Source: UBA8516 sp035455245
GTDB lineage: Archaea > Thermoproteota > Nitrososphaeria > Nitrososphaerales > Nitrosopumilaceae
DNA length: 64,000 bases
Direction: 5' to 3'
Assembly (NCBI GenBank): GCA_035455245.1
Contig: DATIFN010000025.1
Location: 37,747-101,746 of the forward strand
Part shown: positions 16,579 to 25,240 of the stretch, in pieces
Position numbering within the stretch: position 1 is the first letter of the stretch
Layout: each line of letters opens with the position of its first letter
Notes under the pieces: model-generated
The model's input: only the letters and a program-made list of their open reading frames with translations
Told to the model about the DNA's origin: nothing
The model's database searches: none
Program-made: the position numbers and the translations under genes

Positions 16579-16821
16579 TTATATTTTTACCGATTCTATA
16601 GAATCATTACTTGTCTGAACAAGACGTAATGTAGAATTCAAATTCGCTCGCAGGTGTGACAACTCTTGGGCATCAATAAAAATTGTTATTTTTTTATCAA
16701 GTAACATTTTTGTTTTTGTTGGGTTTTCAGAAAAAAACTTTTCATCAGTCTGAAGAGAATCAAATATTGATTTAGTTTTTTTCTCAGCAGAGATTTCTAT
16801 TTTTGCCCTATATTTTGACAT
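16579..16821 (-). CDS. pcc1: KEOPS complex subunit Pcc1
   Basis: About 80 residues (MSKYRAKIEISAEKK ...) with the beta-alpha-beta-beta-alpha pattern of Pcc1 and the helix LSHLRANLNSTLRLVQ near the end. Pcc1 dimerises KEOPS, which installs t6A37 on ANN-decoding tRNAs. I choose the ATG at 16821; ATGs up to 16830 are possible. It overlaps the 3' end of the L37Ae gene by 14 bases and precedes prefoldin beta, a classic archaeal arrangement. Confidence 0.85.
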   Translation of the reverse strand: MSKYRAKIEISAEKKTKSIFDSLQTDEKFFSENPTKTKMLLDKKITIFIDAQELSHLRANLNSTLRLVQTSNDSIESVKI

Positions 16822-17023
16822 CATATGCAAGACCTGCTACTTTGAAACCACATTTCTTGCAAGCCCATATTCCCACAGCTTCTCTGCCAAATTTACTAGA
16901 ACCACATTCGCTACATTTTCTTTTTGTTTTAAGTAGCTTATGAACTGCAGTAAATTTCTTGCGTGGTTTGAGACCATATTTTGCACCAAGTCCTCGCAAT
17001 GATGCACTCTTGCCTTTAGCCAT
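16808..17023 (-). CDS. rpl37ae: 50S ribosomal protein L37Ae (eL43)
   Basis: 71 residues starting MAKGKSASLRGLGAKYGLKPRKK, with a zinc ribbon CSECG ... CKKCG typical of eL43. It binds 23S rRNA in the large subunit. It follows rrp42 after one base and overlaps pcc1, so it is part of the exosome operon. Confidence 0.93.
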   Translation of the reverse strand: MAKGKSASLRGLGAKYGLKPRKKFTAVHKLLKTKRKCSECGSSKFGREAVGIWACKKCGFKVAGLAYDVKI

Positions 17024-17024
17024 A

Positions 17025-17831
17025 TTACATCAATTGCTCAAGTTGCTTCCTTATTTTTGTTCCCACTGAAAGCGCAATTTCTGAGCATTTTAAAAGTTGT
17101 TCAACACTAAATCCATCGCTACCTCCTTTTTGTAAAGCACAGATATTACCATCAGAATTAGTAGTGATTGTTATCCTAGCATTCATGCATGCTTCTTCGT
17201 CAGCAGTTGGATCCACTATAATATGATCCCCTATTCGAGCCATCGTTACAGAAACAGGAATTGTTTTTATTGGAGGTTTCGAAGCTACGCCTTCAATTAG
17301 TACTGGTGCATCATCTTTGATTTCATATTTTGGAACAGTGCATGATAAAATTGCCGCAACAGCTGCATAGGAACATGCATCAAAAAGATTTCCGTCAGTA
17401 TTTAAAACGCTACTATCAACAAAAATTCCTATTACAGATTTGTCCTTTATTAAGACAAGTTGCTTTAGATCAATCATTTCAGTTTCTCTGATACCTCTGT
17501 CGACAACTCTAGCTAATTCAATAACTTCCTCTCCAGGTGGCCCTGGTTCAGCTTTAGGATCTGCGAGTGGAAGTATTTCTGCAGTACAAATCAAAATTCC
17601 TTTATCACCAAGATCTGGGAAAGGTTTGTCAGGTTGTATCTTAACCCCAGTGACTACCTCAGTATAACCTAGTTTTACCTTTGCAGAACCATTTGCTTTC
17701 GGAATTACTCCAGTTTCAATTGAAAGTGGCCTTTGATCATGTAATCCTCTTCCATCAATTCGTTTTCCTTGATTTAGAAGCTCGAGAATCTTATCCCTTT
17801 TTAGTTGTTCAATTATTACTGAAGTCGTCAT
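17025..17831 (-). CDS. rrp42: Exosome subunit Rrp42
   Basis: 268 residues of the RNase PH fold (GKRIDGRGLHDQRPLSIETGVI; LADPKAEPGPPGEE; FDACSYAAVAAILS). In archaea Rrp42 is the non-catalytic partner of Rrp41 in the hexameric exosome ring for 3'-5' RNA decay. Its ATG shares one base with the rrp41 stop (TAATG), so subunits are made in step. Confidence 0.93.
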   Translation of the reverse strand: MTTSVIIEQLKRDKILELLNQGKRIDGRGLHDQRPLSIETGVIPKANGSAKVKLGYTEVVTGVKIQPDKPFPDLGDKGILICTAEILPLADPKAEPGPPGEEVIELARVVDRGIRETEMIDLKQLVLIKDKSVIGIFVDSSVLNTDGNLFDACSYAAVAAILSCTVPKYEIKDDAPVLIEGVASKPPIKTIPVSVTMARIGDHIIVDPTADEEACMNARITITTNSDGNICALQKGGSDGFSVEQLLKCSEIALSVGTKIRKQLEQLM

Positions 17832-18538
17832 TATTGTGTCTCTCCATTTTTGAAGTATTTTTCCATCAAGGCTTTTTTCTGGATTTCATATACTTGTTTG
17901 CAACCACCTATTGCAGTTTCGAGACATTTTTTGTATTCATCAGGAGTCAAGATTCCATCAAGTTGCATAAGGGTAATTTTACCAAGATTTGGCATGTATG
18001 CCACTGGCATATCAGCCTGTCCTTCTTTGTCTTCTTCATCATTTACATCAAGAACAATTTTGTCAGCTACCTTTCCAGCAGCACATGCAGATACAATATC
18101 TCGCATTGGTATTCCTGCATCTACTAGTGCAACTGAGGCTGCATCTAGTGCAGCACATCGAGAGCCGCCATCAGCTTGAAGAATTTCTATAAATACATCA
18201 ACTACTGTTCTTGGAAAATCCTTGAGAATTACTGCCGGTTGTAGAGCCTCCTTTATGACTTTGGATATTTCAATTTCTCTTCTAGAAGGAGCAGGATTTT
18301 TTCTTTCTGTCACAGAAAACGGTGACATGTGATACCTACATCGCAAAATTCCACTGTCTTGATCTGCCATGTGTTTTGGATGAACATCTCTTGGTCCAAA
18401 AACTCCTGCAAGAATTTTATTTTTACCAAATTCTATGTACGCCGAACCATCAGCGTTTTTTAGAACTCCTACCTGTATCGAAACGTTTCTTATCTGGTCT
18501 ATCTTTCGACCATCACATCTAATTCCATTTTCATTCAT
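17831..18538 (-). CDS. rrp41: Exosome subunit Rrp41 (catalytic)
   Basis: RNase PH-like protein (MNENGIRCDGRKIDQIRNV; GVFGPRDVHPKHM; RREIEISKVIKEAL; CAALDAASVALVDAG). Rrp41 carries the phosphorolytic site of the archaeal exosome. I start at ATG 18538, the usual N-terminus, which overlaps the rrp4 stop by 8 bases; a longer form from 18562 adds eight non-conserved residues. Confidence 0.93.
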   Translation of the reverse strand: MNENGIRCDGRKIDQIRNVSIQVGVLKNADGSAYIEFGKNKILAGVFGPRDVHPKHMADQDSGILRCRYHMSPFSVTERKNPAPSRREIEISKVIKEALQPAVILKDFPRTVVDVFIEILQADGGSRCAALDAASVALVDAGIPMRDIVSACAAGKVADKIVLDVNDEEDKEGQADMPVAYMPNLGKITLMQLDGILTPDEYKKCLETAIGGCKQVYEIQKKALMEKYFKNGETQ

Positions 18539-19238
18539 TAATTGTGTCATTATTTTCACCAAGTTCTATTCCAAGCATGGATTTTACTCTTTCAGTCAGG
18601 TTCGGCGTATGTGCTTGGTCATCAACCATTTTCACTGCTTCTATGGCCTTTAATAATCCAACTGGATCTTCGCAAGAAACAACGATCAGACCATTTTGAC
18701 CAATAGTCACAATGGCCTTTGTTGCCATCTCAATAGTTTGAATCATGGAACCGCGCTTTCCAATAAGTCGCGGAATCTTGCTTGGAGCAATTTTTATCAG
18801 TTCACCTGATTCAATTTTCCCCAAATCTCTGTCTTGTATAGTAAGAAGTGGATCTCTAGATCTATCAAAATTTGCAACTCTAACTGCTACCAAATCCCCT
18901 TTGTCTAGTCTAGCCCTTAACTCGTCTTTTGTTGGAGAATAATCTCTTCCAAACACATCCTGAGCTGGCAAGAATCCAACAAAACATGAATTGATGTCAA
19001 ATTCCCAAGAGAGTGAAGAATGCCCTATTACTTTTCCTATAATCAAGTCATTAGTTTTTGGCATGTACATTCCTGAAAGTGGTATAACACGTACTGCATT
19101 CTCATAAATTTCAGAAATTCCTATACTAGTTGAGATAATTCTATCTCCATCTTGATAGACATTTTGTTCTGGTCTATACGGACCAGTTATGATTACGTCG
19201 CCAGGAATTACATATTTCCTTTTTGCTACTTCCATCAT
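18531..19238 (-). CDS. rrp4: Exosome RNA-binding cap protein Rrp4
   Basis: 235 residues in three parts: an N-terminal domain (YVIPGDVIITGPY), an S1 domain (~60-135, DLIIGKVIG ... CFVGFLPAQDVFGRD) and a KH domain (~150-215, KIPRLIGKRGSMIQTIE). Three Rrp4/Csl4 subunits cap the Rrp41/42 ring and feed it RNA. It overlaps the SBDS stop by four bases and rrp41 by eight. Operon order SBDS-Rrp4-Rrp41-Rrp42 is the conserved archaeal superoperon. Confidence 0.93.
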   Translation of the reverse strand: MMEVAKRKYVIPGDVIITGPYRPEQNVYQDGDRIISTSIGISEIYENAVRVIPLSGMYMPKTNDLIIGKVIGHSSLSWEFDINSCFVGFLPAQDVFGRDYSPTKDELRARLDKGDLVAVRVANFDRSRDPLLTIQDRDLGKIESGELIKIAPSKIPRLIGKRGSMIQTIEMATKAIVTIGQNGLIVVSCEDPVGLLKAIEAVKMVDDQAHTPNLTERVKSMLGIELGENNDTINE

Positions 19239-19924
19239 TTAGCTACCTCAATAGAAGCGGAGCCTTTTGTTACAGATCCCAATCTATCTATCACATTTGC
19301 TCTTGCTGCAGCCGGTATATCTAGTATTACTTTGAGAGAACCATTAGATTGCCATTCTTCTTTTTTTAAAGTTCCGGCAGATTTTAAAACAGAATATGAT
19401 TGTGCTGCAAACTGTGCGGGGACTAAAATTTCAAGGATCATGTTTTCCGATTTAAGCGGAATAATAGATCGTAATTGTTCTACGATATCTTTTGTTTGAT
19501 CATCGGTATTTCTGAAGGGATCTACAGATATGCGTGCATCATCCATGGCCTGTTCTATCCTAAGTGGAGGATGAGGTAGATGCGAACGTGGATCTACGTA
19601 TGTTTTCGTGATAAAATCCACAATCTGTTTGCGTTTTTCTAAAACCATTTTTCGCCTTTGATCAGTAGTTAGATTAAGGTCACCTTTTTGTAGAATGAGG
19701 GTGGCTATGGTGGTAGAGTCAGTGGTCTTGAATGCTTTCATTAGTTTTTCAGCTGATGCGCGTGTTCCTTTATTGGAGTCAGAATAAATTTCGTCAGAGA
19801 TAAGAACCGTGGAGATATCCTTTCTTTTTCCCAGTTTGTATTCAAGGGCTGGATCTGGTTTTACAAGAAGTTCAAACTTTTCGCCTTCAACTGCAAATCT
19901 CACTACAGTTACTTTATCGACCAT
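19235..19924 (-). CDS. sbds: Ribosome maturation factor SBDS
   Basis: 229 residues: an N-terminal FYSH domain (VRFAVEGEKFELLV ... EIYSDSNKGTRAS), a helical middle (~90-165) and a C-terminal ferredoxin-like domain. Archaeal Sdo1/SBDS acts in late large-subunit maturation with EF-2-like GTPase activity. It heads the exosome operon. The gene upstream, rpoD, is divergent, leaving an 86-base shared promoter region. Confidence 0.92.
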   Translation of the reverse strand: MVDKVTVVRFAVEGEKFELLVKPDPALEYKLGKRKDISTVLISDEIYSDSNKGTRASAEKLMKAFKTTDSTTIATLILQKGDLNLTTDQRRKMVLEKRKQIVDFITKTYVDPRSHLPHPPLRIEQAMDDARISVDPFRNTDDQTKDIVEQLRSIIPLKSENMILEILVPAQFAAQSYSVLKSAGTLKKEEWQSNGSLKVILDIPAAARANVIDRLGSVTKGSASIEVAK

Positions 19925-20010
19925 AATTTTGATATTCGACTTTGGTATTTATCTATACGCAAAAAACTCGCTAGATTTTTATTTGGATTAGGAACTTTTT
20001 CTTCCAAGCC

Positions 20011-20643
20011 TTGGTTTCTCTCGAAATAGTTGAACAAAATGAACAAAAAATTGTTGTAAAGTTAAAGGGAATGCCTCTACAATACGCTAATGCACTAAGA
20101 AGAATTTGCCTTACAGGTGTACCTGTTTTCGCTATTGATGATGTAGTAATAATTGAAAACTCCTCTGTTTTAGCTGATGAAGGCATAGCACACAGACTTG
20201 CTATGATACCACTCAAAACAGATTTTGCAAGATTTGCCGAACCATCCAATTGTGATTGTAAGAGCGAAGTTGGTTGTACCCATTGCAGAGTAATGCTAAT
20301 GATTGATTCAGGTTCGTCTGATACTACACGAACAATTACTTCAGCTGAACTTACATCAGAAGATGATGTAGTTAAGCCGGTCAGCGATAAAATCCCAATA
20401 GTGGAGCTTGCTCCTGGTCAAAAAATCAAGCTTGAGGCTTATGCAAGATTGGGAAGAGGAACAGAGCATGCAAAATGGAATGCCGCAACAGTCTCAGTTC
20501 TAACCGAGGGGGGAAGTCCAGAAGATCATCTTTTGACCATAGAAACTACAGGAGCCCTATCCCCAGCTCAGATAATACTTACGGGGGTAGATGAAATTAC
20601 AAAAAGATTAGAGGGTTTTAGACAAGTAATTTCTGCACTCTAG
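20011..20643 (+). CDS. rpoD: RNA polymerase subunit D
   Basis: 210 residues starting at TTG (LVSLEIVEQ). RPB3/alpha-like dimerisation domain (MPLQYANALRRICLTGVPVFAIDDV; DEGIAHRLAMIPL) with an inserted domain containing CDC(x5)CTHC at 81-92, matching the Rpb3 zinc loop. No other cysteines follow, so the [4Fe-4S] domain 3 present in many archaeal D subunits is absent. With subunit L it nucleates RNA polymerase assembly. First gene of the L18e-L13-S9 operon. Confidence 0.93.
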   Translation: MVSLEIVEQNEQKIVVKLKGMPLQYANALRRICLTGVPVFAIDDVVIIENSSVLADEGIAHRLAMIPLKTDFARFAEPSNCDCKSEVGCTHCRVMLMIDSGSSDTTRTITSAELTSEDDVVKPVSDKIPIVELAPGQKIKLEAYARLGRGTEHAKWNAATVSVLTEGGSPEDHLLTIETTGALSPAQIILTGVDEITKRLEGFRQVISAL

Positions 20644-20671
20644 TTGAGCATACATTATATTTGGGTTAAAA

Positions 20672-21034
20672 ATGGCAATTATACAAATGACTAACGCTGT
20701 TGTATTACATATGGCAAAGGAGCTAAAGGAAGCTTCTAGGAAAAACAAAGCACCTATTTGGTCAAGACTTGCAGAACTCGCATTGAAACCATCGTCTGCT
20801 AGGAGAACAATCAATATTAGCAAAATAGACAAATTGACAAAAAATGGTGACGTGATAGTGGTCCCAGGCAAAGTTCTAGGAACTGGTGGTATGTCACATA
20901 AAATTACTCTTTGTTCCTTTTCCATTTCAAACTCTGGCGCTCAAAAAATACTTCAACAAGGAGGAAATATTTTGAGTTACTCCGAACTTATCAAAAATCA
21001 CCCAACAGGAAAAGGAGTAACAATAATTGGCTAA
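20672..21034 (+). CDS. rpl18e: 50S ribosomal protein L18e (eL18)
   Basis: 120 residues with ELKEASRKNKAPIWSRLAEL and VVPGKVLGTGGMSHKIT, the eL18/uL15-related fold. Large-subunit protein; short archaeal form. It lies between rpoD and rpl13, the conserved archaeal order, and its end overlaps the TTG start of rpl13 by eight bases. A CATTATATTT just upstream could be an internal promoter. Confidence 0.93.
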   Translation: MAIIQMTNAVVLHMAKELKEASRKNKAPIWSRLAELALKPSSARRTINISKIDKLTKNGDVIVVPGKVLGTGGMSHKITLCSFSISNSGAQKILQQGGNILSYSELIKNHPTGKGVTIIG

Positions 21035-21500
21035 ACAACAAGTAGAGACAAAGGCGGTAGCAAAAAACCCTCAAACCGTAATCGTAGATGGAACAAACAT
21101 GATTGCCGGGAGGTTGTGTTCACATGTAGCAAAGCTTCTGCTTGAAGGAAATAGAATAGTTGTTGTAAATTCCGAAAATATCATGATAAGCGGAAATAGA
21201 GAATCCATCATAAGAGAATATCGAGAATTTCTAGAGGTTGCAAGTATCAATAATCCAAAGTTTGGTCCGTTTCATCCAAGAAGACCAGATACTATCATTA
21301 CGAAGATGGTAAGAGGAATGCTTCCAAAAACGAAGTCTTCCGGTAAAGCAGCTTTTAGTCGGCTACGAGTGTATTTGGGTGTTCCAAATGAATTTAGATC
21401 TATTTCAAGAACTCAGTTTGAAGATGCCAGAATTAGAAAAGCTTCTCCATATTACACCAGTGTTGGTGAACTTGGAAAAATGGTTGGGTGGCATGAGTAA
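21027..21500 (+). CDS. rpl13: 50S ribosomal protein L13 (uL13)
   Basis: 157 residues; the core begins VIVDGTNMIAGRLCSHVAKLLLEG and includes GPFHPRRPDTIITKMVRGMLP, diagnostic of uL13. The TTG at 21027 adds ~17 Lys/Gln-rich residues before the core. It overlaps L18e and abuts rps9 directly (stop followed by ATG). Confidence 0.93.
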   Translation: MAKQQVETKAVAKNPQTVIVDGTNMIAGRLCSHVAKLLLEGNRIVVVNSENIMISGNRESIIREYREFLEVASINNPKFGPFHPRRPDTIITKMVRGMLPKTKSSGKAAFSRLRVYLGVPNEFRSISRTQFEDARIRKASPYYTSVGELGKMVGWHE

Positions 21501-21944
21501 ATGGTAAAGGTTGAAAATTATTTTGCAACAAGAAAGACTGCCAGAGCACATGTACACATTTCCAAGGGAATGGGTAGAGTTCGAATTAATAATACACCAG
21601 TAGAGATGATTCAACAAGAAACTGCTAGAGAGATAATGCTTGGTCCTCTTGAGATTGCTGGAGATTTACGAGATAAAATTGATCTTTCTGTAAGAGTTAA
21701 TGGAGGAGGTTTTATGGGTCAAGCTTATGCTAGCGCGGTAGCAATATCAAGAGCGCTTACTGGTTGGACAAAATCTAAAAAGGAGCCAAAGGATCACCCA
21801 TTTACCAAAACAACACGCGAGGATCTCAAAAAACGCCTAAATGATTTTGACAAACATCTCTTAAGTGGAGATGACAGGAGAAAGGAGCCAAAGAAGTTTG
21901 GTGGACCAGGCGCTAGAAGAAGAAAACAAAAATCATACAGATAA
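21501..21944 (+). CDS. rps9: 30S ribosomal protein S9 (uS9)
   Basis: 147 residues: YFATRKTARAHVHISKGMGRVRIN, a long helical C-terminal part and the terminal RRRKQKSYR that reaches the P-site tRNA. It starts immediately after the L13 stop. The usual archaeal followers (rpoN, S2) are not next; a nucleotidyltransferase gene comes three bases later. Confidence 0.95.
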   Translation: MVKVENYFATRKTARAHVHISKGMGRVRINNTPVEMIQQETAREIMLGPLEIAGDLRDKIDLSVRVNGGGFMGQAYASAVAISRALTGWTKSKKEPKDHPFTKTTREDLKKRLNDFDKHLLSGDDRRKEPKKFGGPGARRRKQKSYR

Positions 21945-21947
21945 AAT

Positions 21948-22682
21948 TTGAAAATTGTAATTTTAGCTGGTGGAAGGGGAACCAGGGGAAAACCATTTAC
22001 AGATTATTTTCCAAAAGCAATGATTCCTATTGAAGGAAAACCGCTCATAGATTACATCGTAAAATACGTATCATCTTTTGATTTCATCAATGAGGTAATA
22101 ATACTAGCAGACTTTACTGGAATAGGAAACCAAATTAAGAGATATTTAGAGGACAGAAAAGTTTACGGTAAAAAAATCAGATTTATTCAGGATTCTAACA
22201 GTGGCACAGGTGGCGATCTTGCTCATCTTTCTGTCATTCTAAAGAAGGAACGAGATTTCATTTTATGGTTTGTAGATAATTTCTGTGCAATAGATCTTAG
22301 TAAAATGTTCAAATTTCACAATCAGAAAGGAGGCATCGCATGTATTGCAACCAGAAGATACCGCAAAGAAGAGACTGGCTATGCAAAAGTACAAGATGAC
22401 CTAGTTACAGAATTCCAAGAAAAACCATTCATCACAATACCAATGGCAGAATGCCTTGGCATCTACATTTTGGATACAAAAATTTTGAAAATAATCAAAT
22501 CTAAAATGGAAAAGAAAAAGGAAGTAAATTTATCTTTTGATGTTTTGCAAGACCTAGCAAAAAGAAAAACTGTTAGTGCATTCGATATAGGAAGAGAGAA
22601 TTGGATTGATATAGAATCACCAAATAAAGTAGAACGAAACAAAAAAGTGATAAAAGAAATAATTAGAAAAATGAAGAATTAG
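21948..22682 (+). CDS. Sugar-phosphate nucleotidyltransferase
   Basis: 244 residues starting at TTG. The N-terminal LAGGRGTRGKPFTDYFPKAM with GKPLIDYIV is the NTP-transferase signature of glucose-1-phosphate thymidylyl-/uridylyl-type enzymes, which activate sugars for glycan synthesis. LWFVDNFCAID fills the usual D(x)D metal-site region. It lacks a hexapeptide acyltransferase tail. Three bases after rps9, it rides the ribosomal operon, and it converges on leuD with a four-base overlap. Substrate not predictable. Confidence 0.85.
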   Translation: MKIVILAGGRGTRGKPFTDYFPKAMIPIEGKPLIDYIVKYVSSFDFINEVIILADFTGIGNQIKRYLEDRKVYGKKIRFIQDSNSGTGGDLAHLSVILKKERDFILWFVDNFCAIDLSKMFKFHNQKGGIACIATRRYRKEETGYAKVQDDLVTEFQEKPFITIPMAECLGIYILDTKILKIIKSKMEKKKEVNLSFDVLQDLAKRKTVSAFDIGRENWIDIESPNKVERNKKVIKEIIRKMKN

Positions 22683-23254
22683 GGGATAATTTTAGATTTT
22701 TCATATTGTGATATTTTTTCTTCATATGTTAAGGTAATAGATATATCATCTAGTCCTTCAAGCAGGGTTTTTTTTCTGTAAGATTCGATGTCAAACGATA
22801 TTGTTTCATTTGGTAAGGTGATTATTTGATTTTCTAGATCAACTTCTATTTCAGAATTAATTTTGAATAACCTTTCAATTTCCTCTACATCAAGTGTTAT
22901 TGGCAAGATTCCATTTTTGAAGCAGTTATTGTAAAAAATGTCAGCAAATGATGGAGCTATAACTACTACAAATCCGTAGTCAAGCAGAGCCCATGCTGCA
23001 TGTTCTCTGCTTGAACCACAACCAAAATTATCTCTTGTTAAAAGTATCTTAGAACCGCGGTATTTTGGATTGTTTAAAACAAATTCTTTCGTCGGTGTAC
23101 CATCTGATGTAAACCTCCAATCATAAAATAAATACTGACCAAATCCTGTTTTTTGAACTAGTTTTAGGAATTGTTTTGGTATTATTTGATCAGTATCTAC
23201 GTTAACCTTGTCAAGCGGAGTACAGATGCTTTTAATTTTCTTAAATGGTTCCAT
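22679..23254 (-). CDS. leuD: 3-isopropylmalate dehydratase small subunit, bacterial type
   Basis: 191 residues with DTDQIIPKQFL, the swivelling-domain motif NFGCGSSREHAAWAL and ADIFYNNCFKNGILPI, matching bacterial LeuD in length and sequence (the archaeal form is ~160). With LeuC it isomerises 2- to 3-isopropylmalate in leucine synthesis. Start codon directly abuts the leuC stop. It forms the first of two adjacent isomerase pairs in this window. Confidence 0.88.
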   Translation of the reverse strand: MEPFKKIKSICTPLDKVNVDTDQIIPKQFLKLVQKTGFGQYLFYDWRFTSDGTPTKEFVLNNPKYRGSKILLTRDNFGCGSSREHAAWALLDYGFVVVIAPSFADIFYNNCFKNGILPITLDVEEIERLFKINSEIEVDLENQIITLPNETISFDIESYRKKTLLEGLDDISITLTYEEKISQYEKSKIIP

Positions 23255-24670
23255 CTAATTCAATTCCAATTCTCTTACGTCCACAAAATGACCTGCTATT
23301 GCAGCAGCAGCAGCCATAACTGGACTTACAAGATGGGTTCTTCCACCTGCTCCTTGTCTTCCTTCAAAGTTTCTGTTCGATGTACTCGCACATCTTTCGC
23401 CCGCTGCCAAAATGTCTGGATTCATTCCCAAACACATACTACAACCTGATTCTCTCCACTCAAAGTTTGCTTCTTTGAATATCCTATCCAACCCTAGTTC
23501 TTCAGCTTGTTTTTTCACAAGTTGAGATCCTGGAACCACCATAGCTCGTACCTTTGGGGAAACTTTCTTTCCTTTTACGACCTTAGACGCTTCAATCAAA
23601 TCTTCTAGTCTTGAATTTGTACAAGAACCAATGAAAACCCTATCGATTAAAATGTCAGTAATTGGCGTACCTGGTTTTAGATTCATGTACTGTAATGCCT
23701 TAATTGCTGCCTTTTCCTCCTCTTGATTTCCTTTTGCATATTCATCTGGAAATGGGATGTTGCTTGTGACATCCGTAGTCATAGCAGGATTTGTTCCCCA
23801 GCTGACTTGAGGAGATATCGTATCAGTATGCAAGGTAAAGATTTTGTCAAAATGAGCACCCGGATCACTTTTTAGGTTTTCACGAAAATAATCTACTAAC
23901 TCATCATAATTTTTTGGAATGTATATCCTCCCCTTTAGGTACTCGAAAGTTTTTTCATCTGGAGCTACAAGGCCTGCTCTTGCACCTCCTTCAATAGACA
24001 TATTGCAAATGGTCATCCTTTGTTCCATGGTTAGCTCAGATATTGTTTCTCCACGATATTCAATTACAGTCCCTGCACCTCCAGCTGTTCCTATTTGTCG
24101 TATTATTGAAAGTATGATGTCTTTTGCAGTCACTGCGTGGTTATTTTTTCTTTTACCTTCTACTTTGATTTCAAAGGTTTTTGGTTTTTCCATCCATATA
24201 CATTGTGTTGCTAACACATGCTCTACATCACTTGTACCGATACCAAAAGCTAAGGCACCAAATGCCCCATGTGTTGATGTGTGACTATCACCACAAACAA
24301 TTGTAGTCCCAGGAAGAGTTATTCCCAATTCAGGACCAATTACATGCACTATCCCTTGATTTGGACTATTAATATCAAATAATTGGATACGAAAATCTTT
24401 GCAGTTTTTTTCTAAAACTTGGATTTGCCTTGCAGAAATCTGATCTACTATTGGTAATGATCTGTCACTAGTTGGAACATTATGATCCATTGTTGCAAAT
24501 GTGAGATCTGGTCTTCGGACTTTTCTTTTGTTTGTACGTAAACCATCAAATGCTTGTGGAGATGTAACCTCATGTACTAAATGTCGATCAACATAAAGGA
24601 GTGTGGGTCCATTTGGTTGCTTCACTACAACATGTGAATCCCAAATCTTATCAAACAATGTCTTTGACAT
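23255..24670 (-). CDS. leuC: 3-isopropylmalate dehydratase large subunit, bacterial type
   Basis: 471 residues, the length of bacterial LeuC. Aconitase-superfamily motifs: TLFDKIWDSHVV at the start, CGDSHTSTHGAFGALAFGIG, and the [4Fe-4S] cysteines in FIGSCTNSR (one) and CSMCLGMN (two). It is preceded by AT-rich DNA with a possible TATA and co-transcribed with leuD. The bacterial form next to an archaeal-type pair suggests acquisition by transfer. Confidence 0.9.
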   Translation of the reverse strand: MSKTLFDKIWDSHVVVKQPNGPTLLYVDRHLVHEVTSPQAFDGLRTNKRKVRRPDLTFATMDHNVPTSDRSLPIVDQISARQIQVLEKNCKDFRIQLFDINSPNQGIVHVIGPELGITLPGTTIVCGDSHTSTHGAFGALAFGIGTSDVEHVLATQCIWMEKPKTFEIKVEGKRKNNHAVTAKDIILSIIRQIGTAGGAGTVIEYRGETISELTMEQRMTICNMSIEGGARAGLVAPDEKTFEYLKGRIYIPKNYDELVDYFRENLKSDPGAHFDKIFTLHTDTISPQVSWGTNPAMTTDVTSNIPFPDEYAKGNQEEEKAAIKALQYMNLKPGTPITDILIDRVFIGSCTNSRLEDLIEASKVVKGKKVSPKVRAMVVPGSQLVKKQAEELGLDRIFKEANFEWRESGCSMCLGMNPDILAAGERCASTSNRNFEGRQGAGGRTHLVSPVMAAAAAIAGHFVDVRELELN

Positions 24671-24757
24671 AGCAGTATCTCATATGATACGTGATATAAT
24701 GGTATAAACCGAAAAAATTGTTAGAATGGATTTAATTTATTCTTAACGTTAAAGTTG

Positions 24758-25240
24758 CTATGGTTTGTAATTAAAAAGACCACCAGCGGCGATGATTTTT
24801 CCAATTAATTCAGAAAAAGGTTTTATTTTATAAGTTTGATTTTTCGTTAGGTTTTTTATTTCGTTTTTACCTATATCAATTTCAAGCGAGTCTTTATCAG
24901 ATATGTTGTTGTATGCATTCTCATTAATTTCTATTGGTAACAAGAACGCTCCGTCGACAGCATTTCTATAGAATATCCTTGCAAAAGACAAGGCCAAAAC
25001 TGCCTTTATTCCTGAATATGCAAGTGCAATAGGTGCGTGTTCTCTTGAAGAACCACACCCAAAATTACGTCCTGCTACGATAAAATCACCCTCTTTTACT
25101 TTAGAATGAAAATCTTTGTCTAGACCTTCCATTGCATGTTTTGCAAGTTCGTTGTAGTCATGTATCTTAAGATATGGACCAGGTAGTATTACATCAGTAT
25201 CGATGTTGTCCCTTTGATACTTTATCACATCGCCCTTCAT
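24758..25240 (-). CDS. Archaeal-type isopropylmalate isomerase/homoaconitase small subunit
   Basis: 160 residues with NIDTDVILPGPYLK, NFGCGSSREHAPIALAYSG and FARIFYRNAVDGAFLLPIE, the short archaeal LeuD/HacB form. The specificity loop reads YLKIHDYNELAKHAMEG: a Lys where archaeal homoaconitases carry Arg (YLRT) and IPM isomerases a hydrophobic residue, so its substrate is uncertain (leucine, isoleucine via citramalate, or 2-aminoadipate route). It overlaps the large subunit gene by four bases. Confidence 0.82.
   Translation of the reverse strand: MKGDVIKYQRDNIDTDVILPGPYLKIHDYNELAKHAMEGLDKDFHSKVKEGDFIVAGRNFGCGSSREHAPIALAYSGIKAVLALSFARIFYRNAVDGAFLLPIEINENAYNNISDKDSLEIDIGKNEIKNLTKNQTYKIKPFSELIGKIIAAGGLFNYKP

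Noticed and set aside
17440..18522. Multiple plus-strand frames opposite rrp41/rrp42
   Set aside because: Shadows of conserved exosome genes with no start signals.
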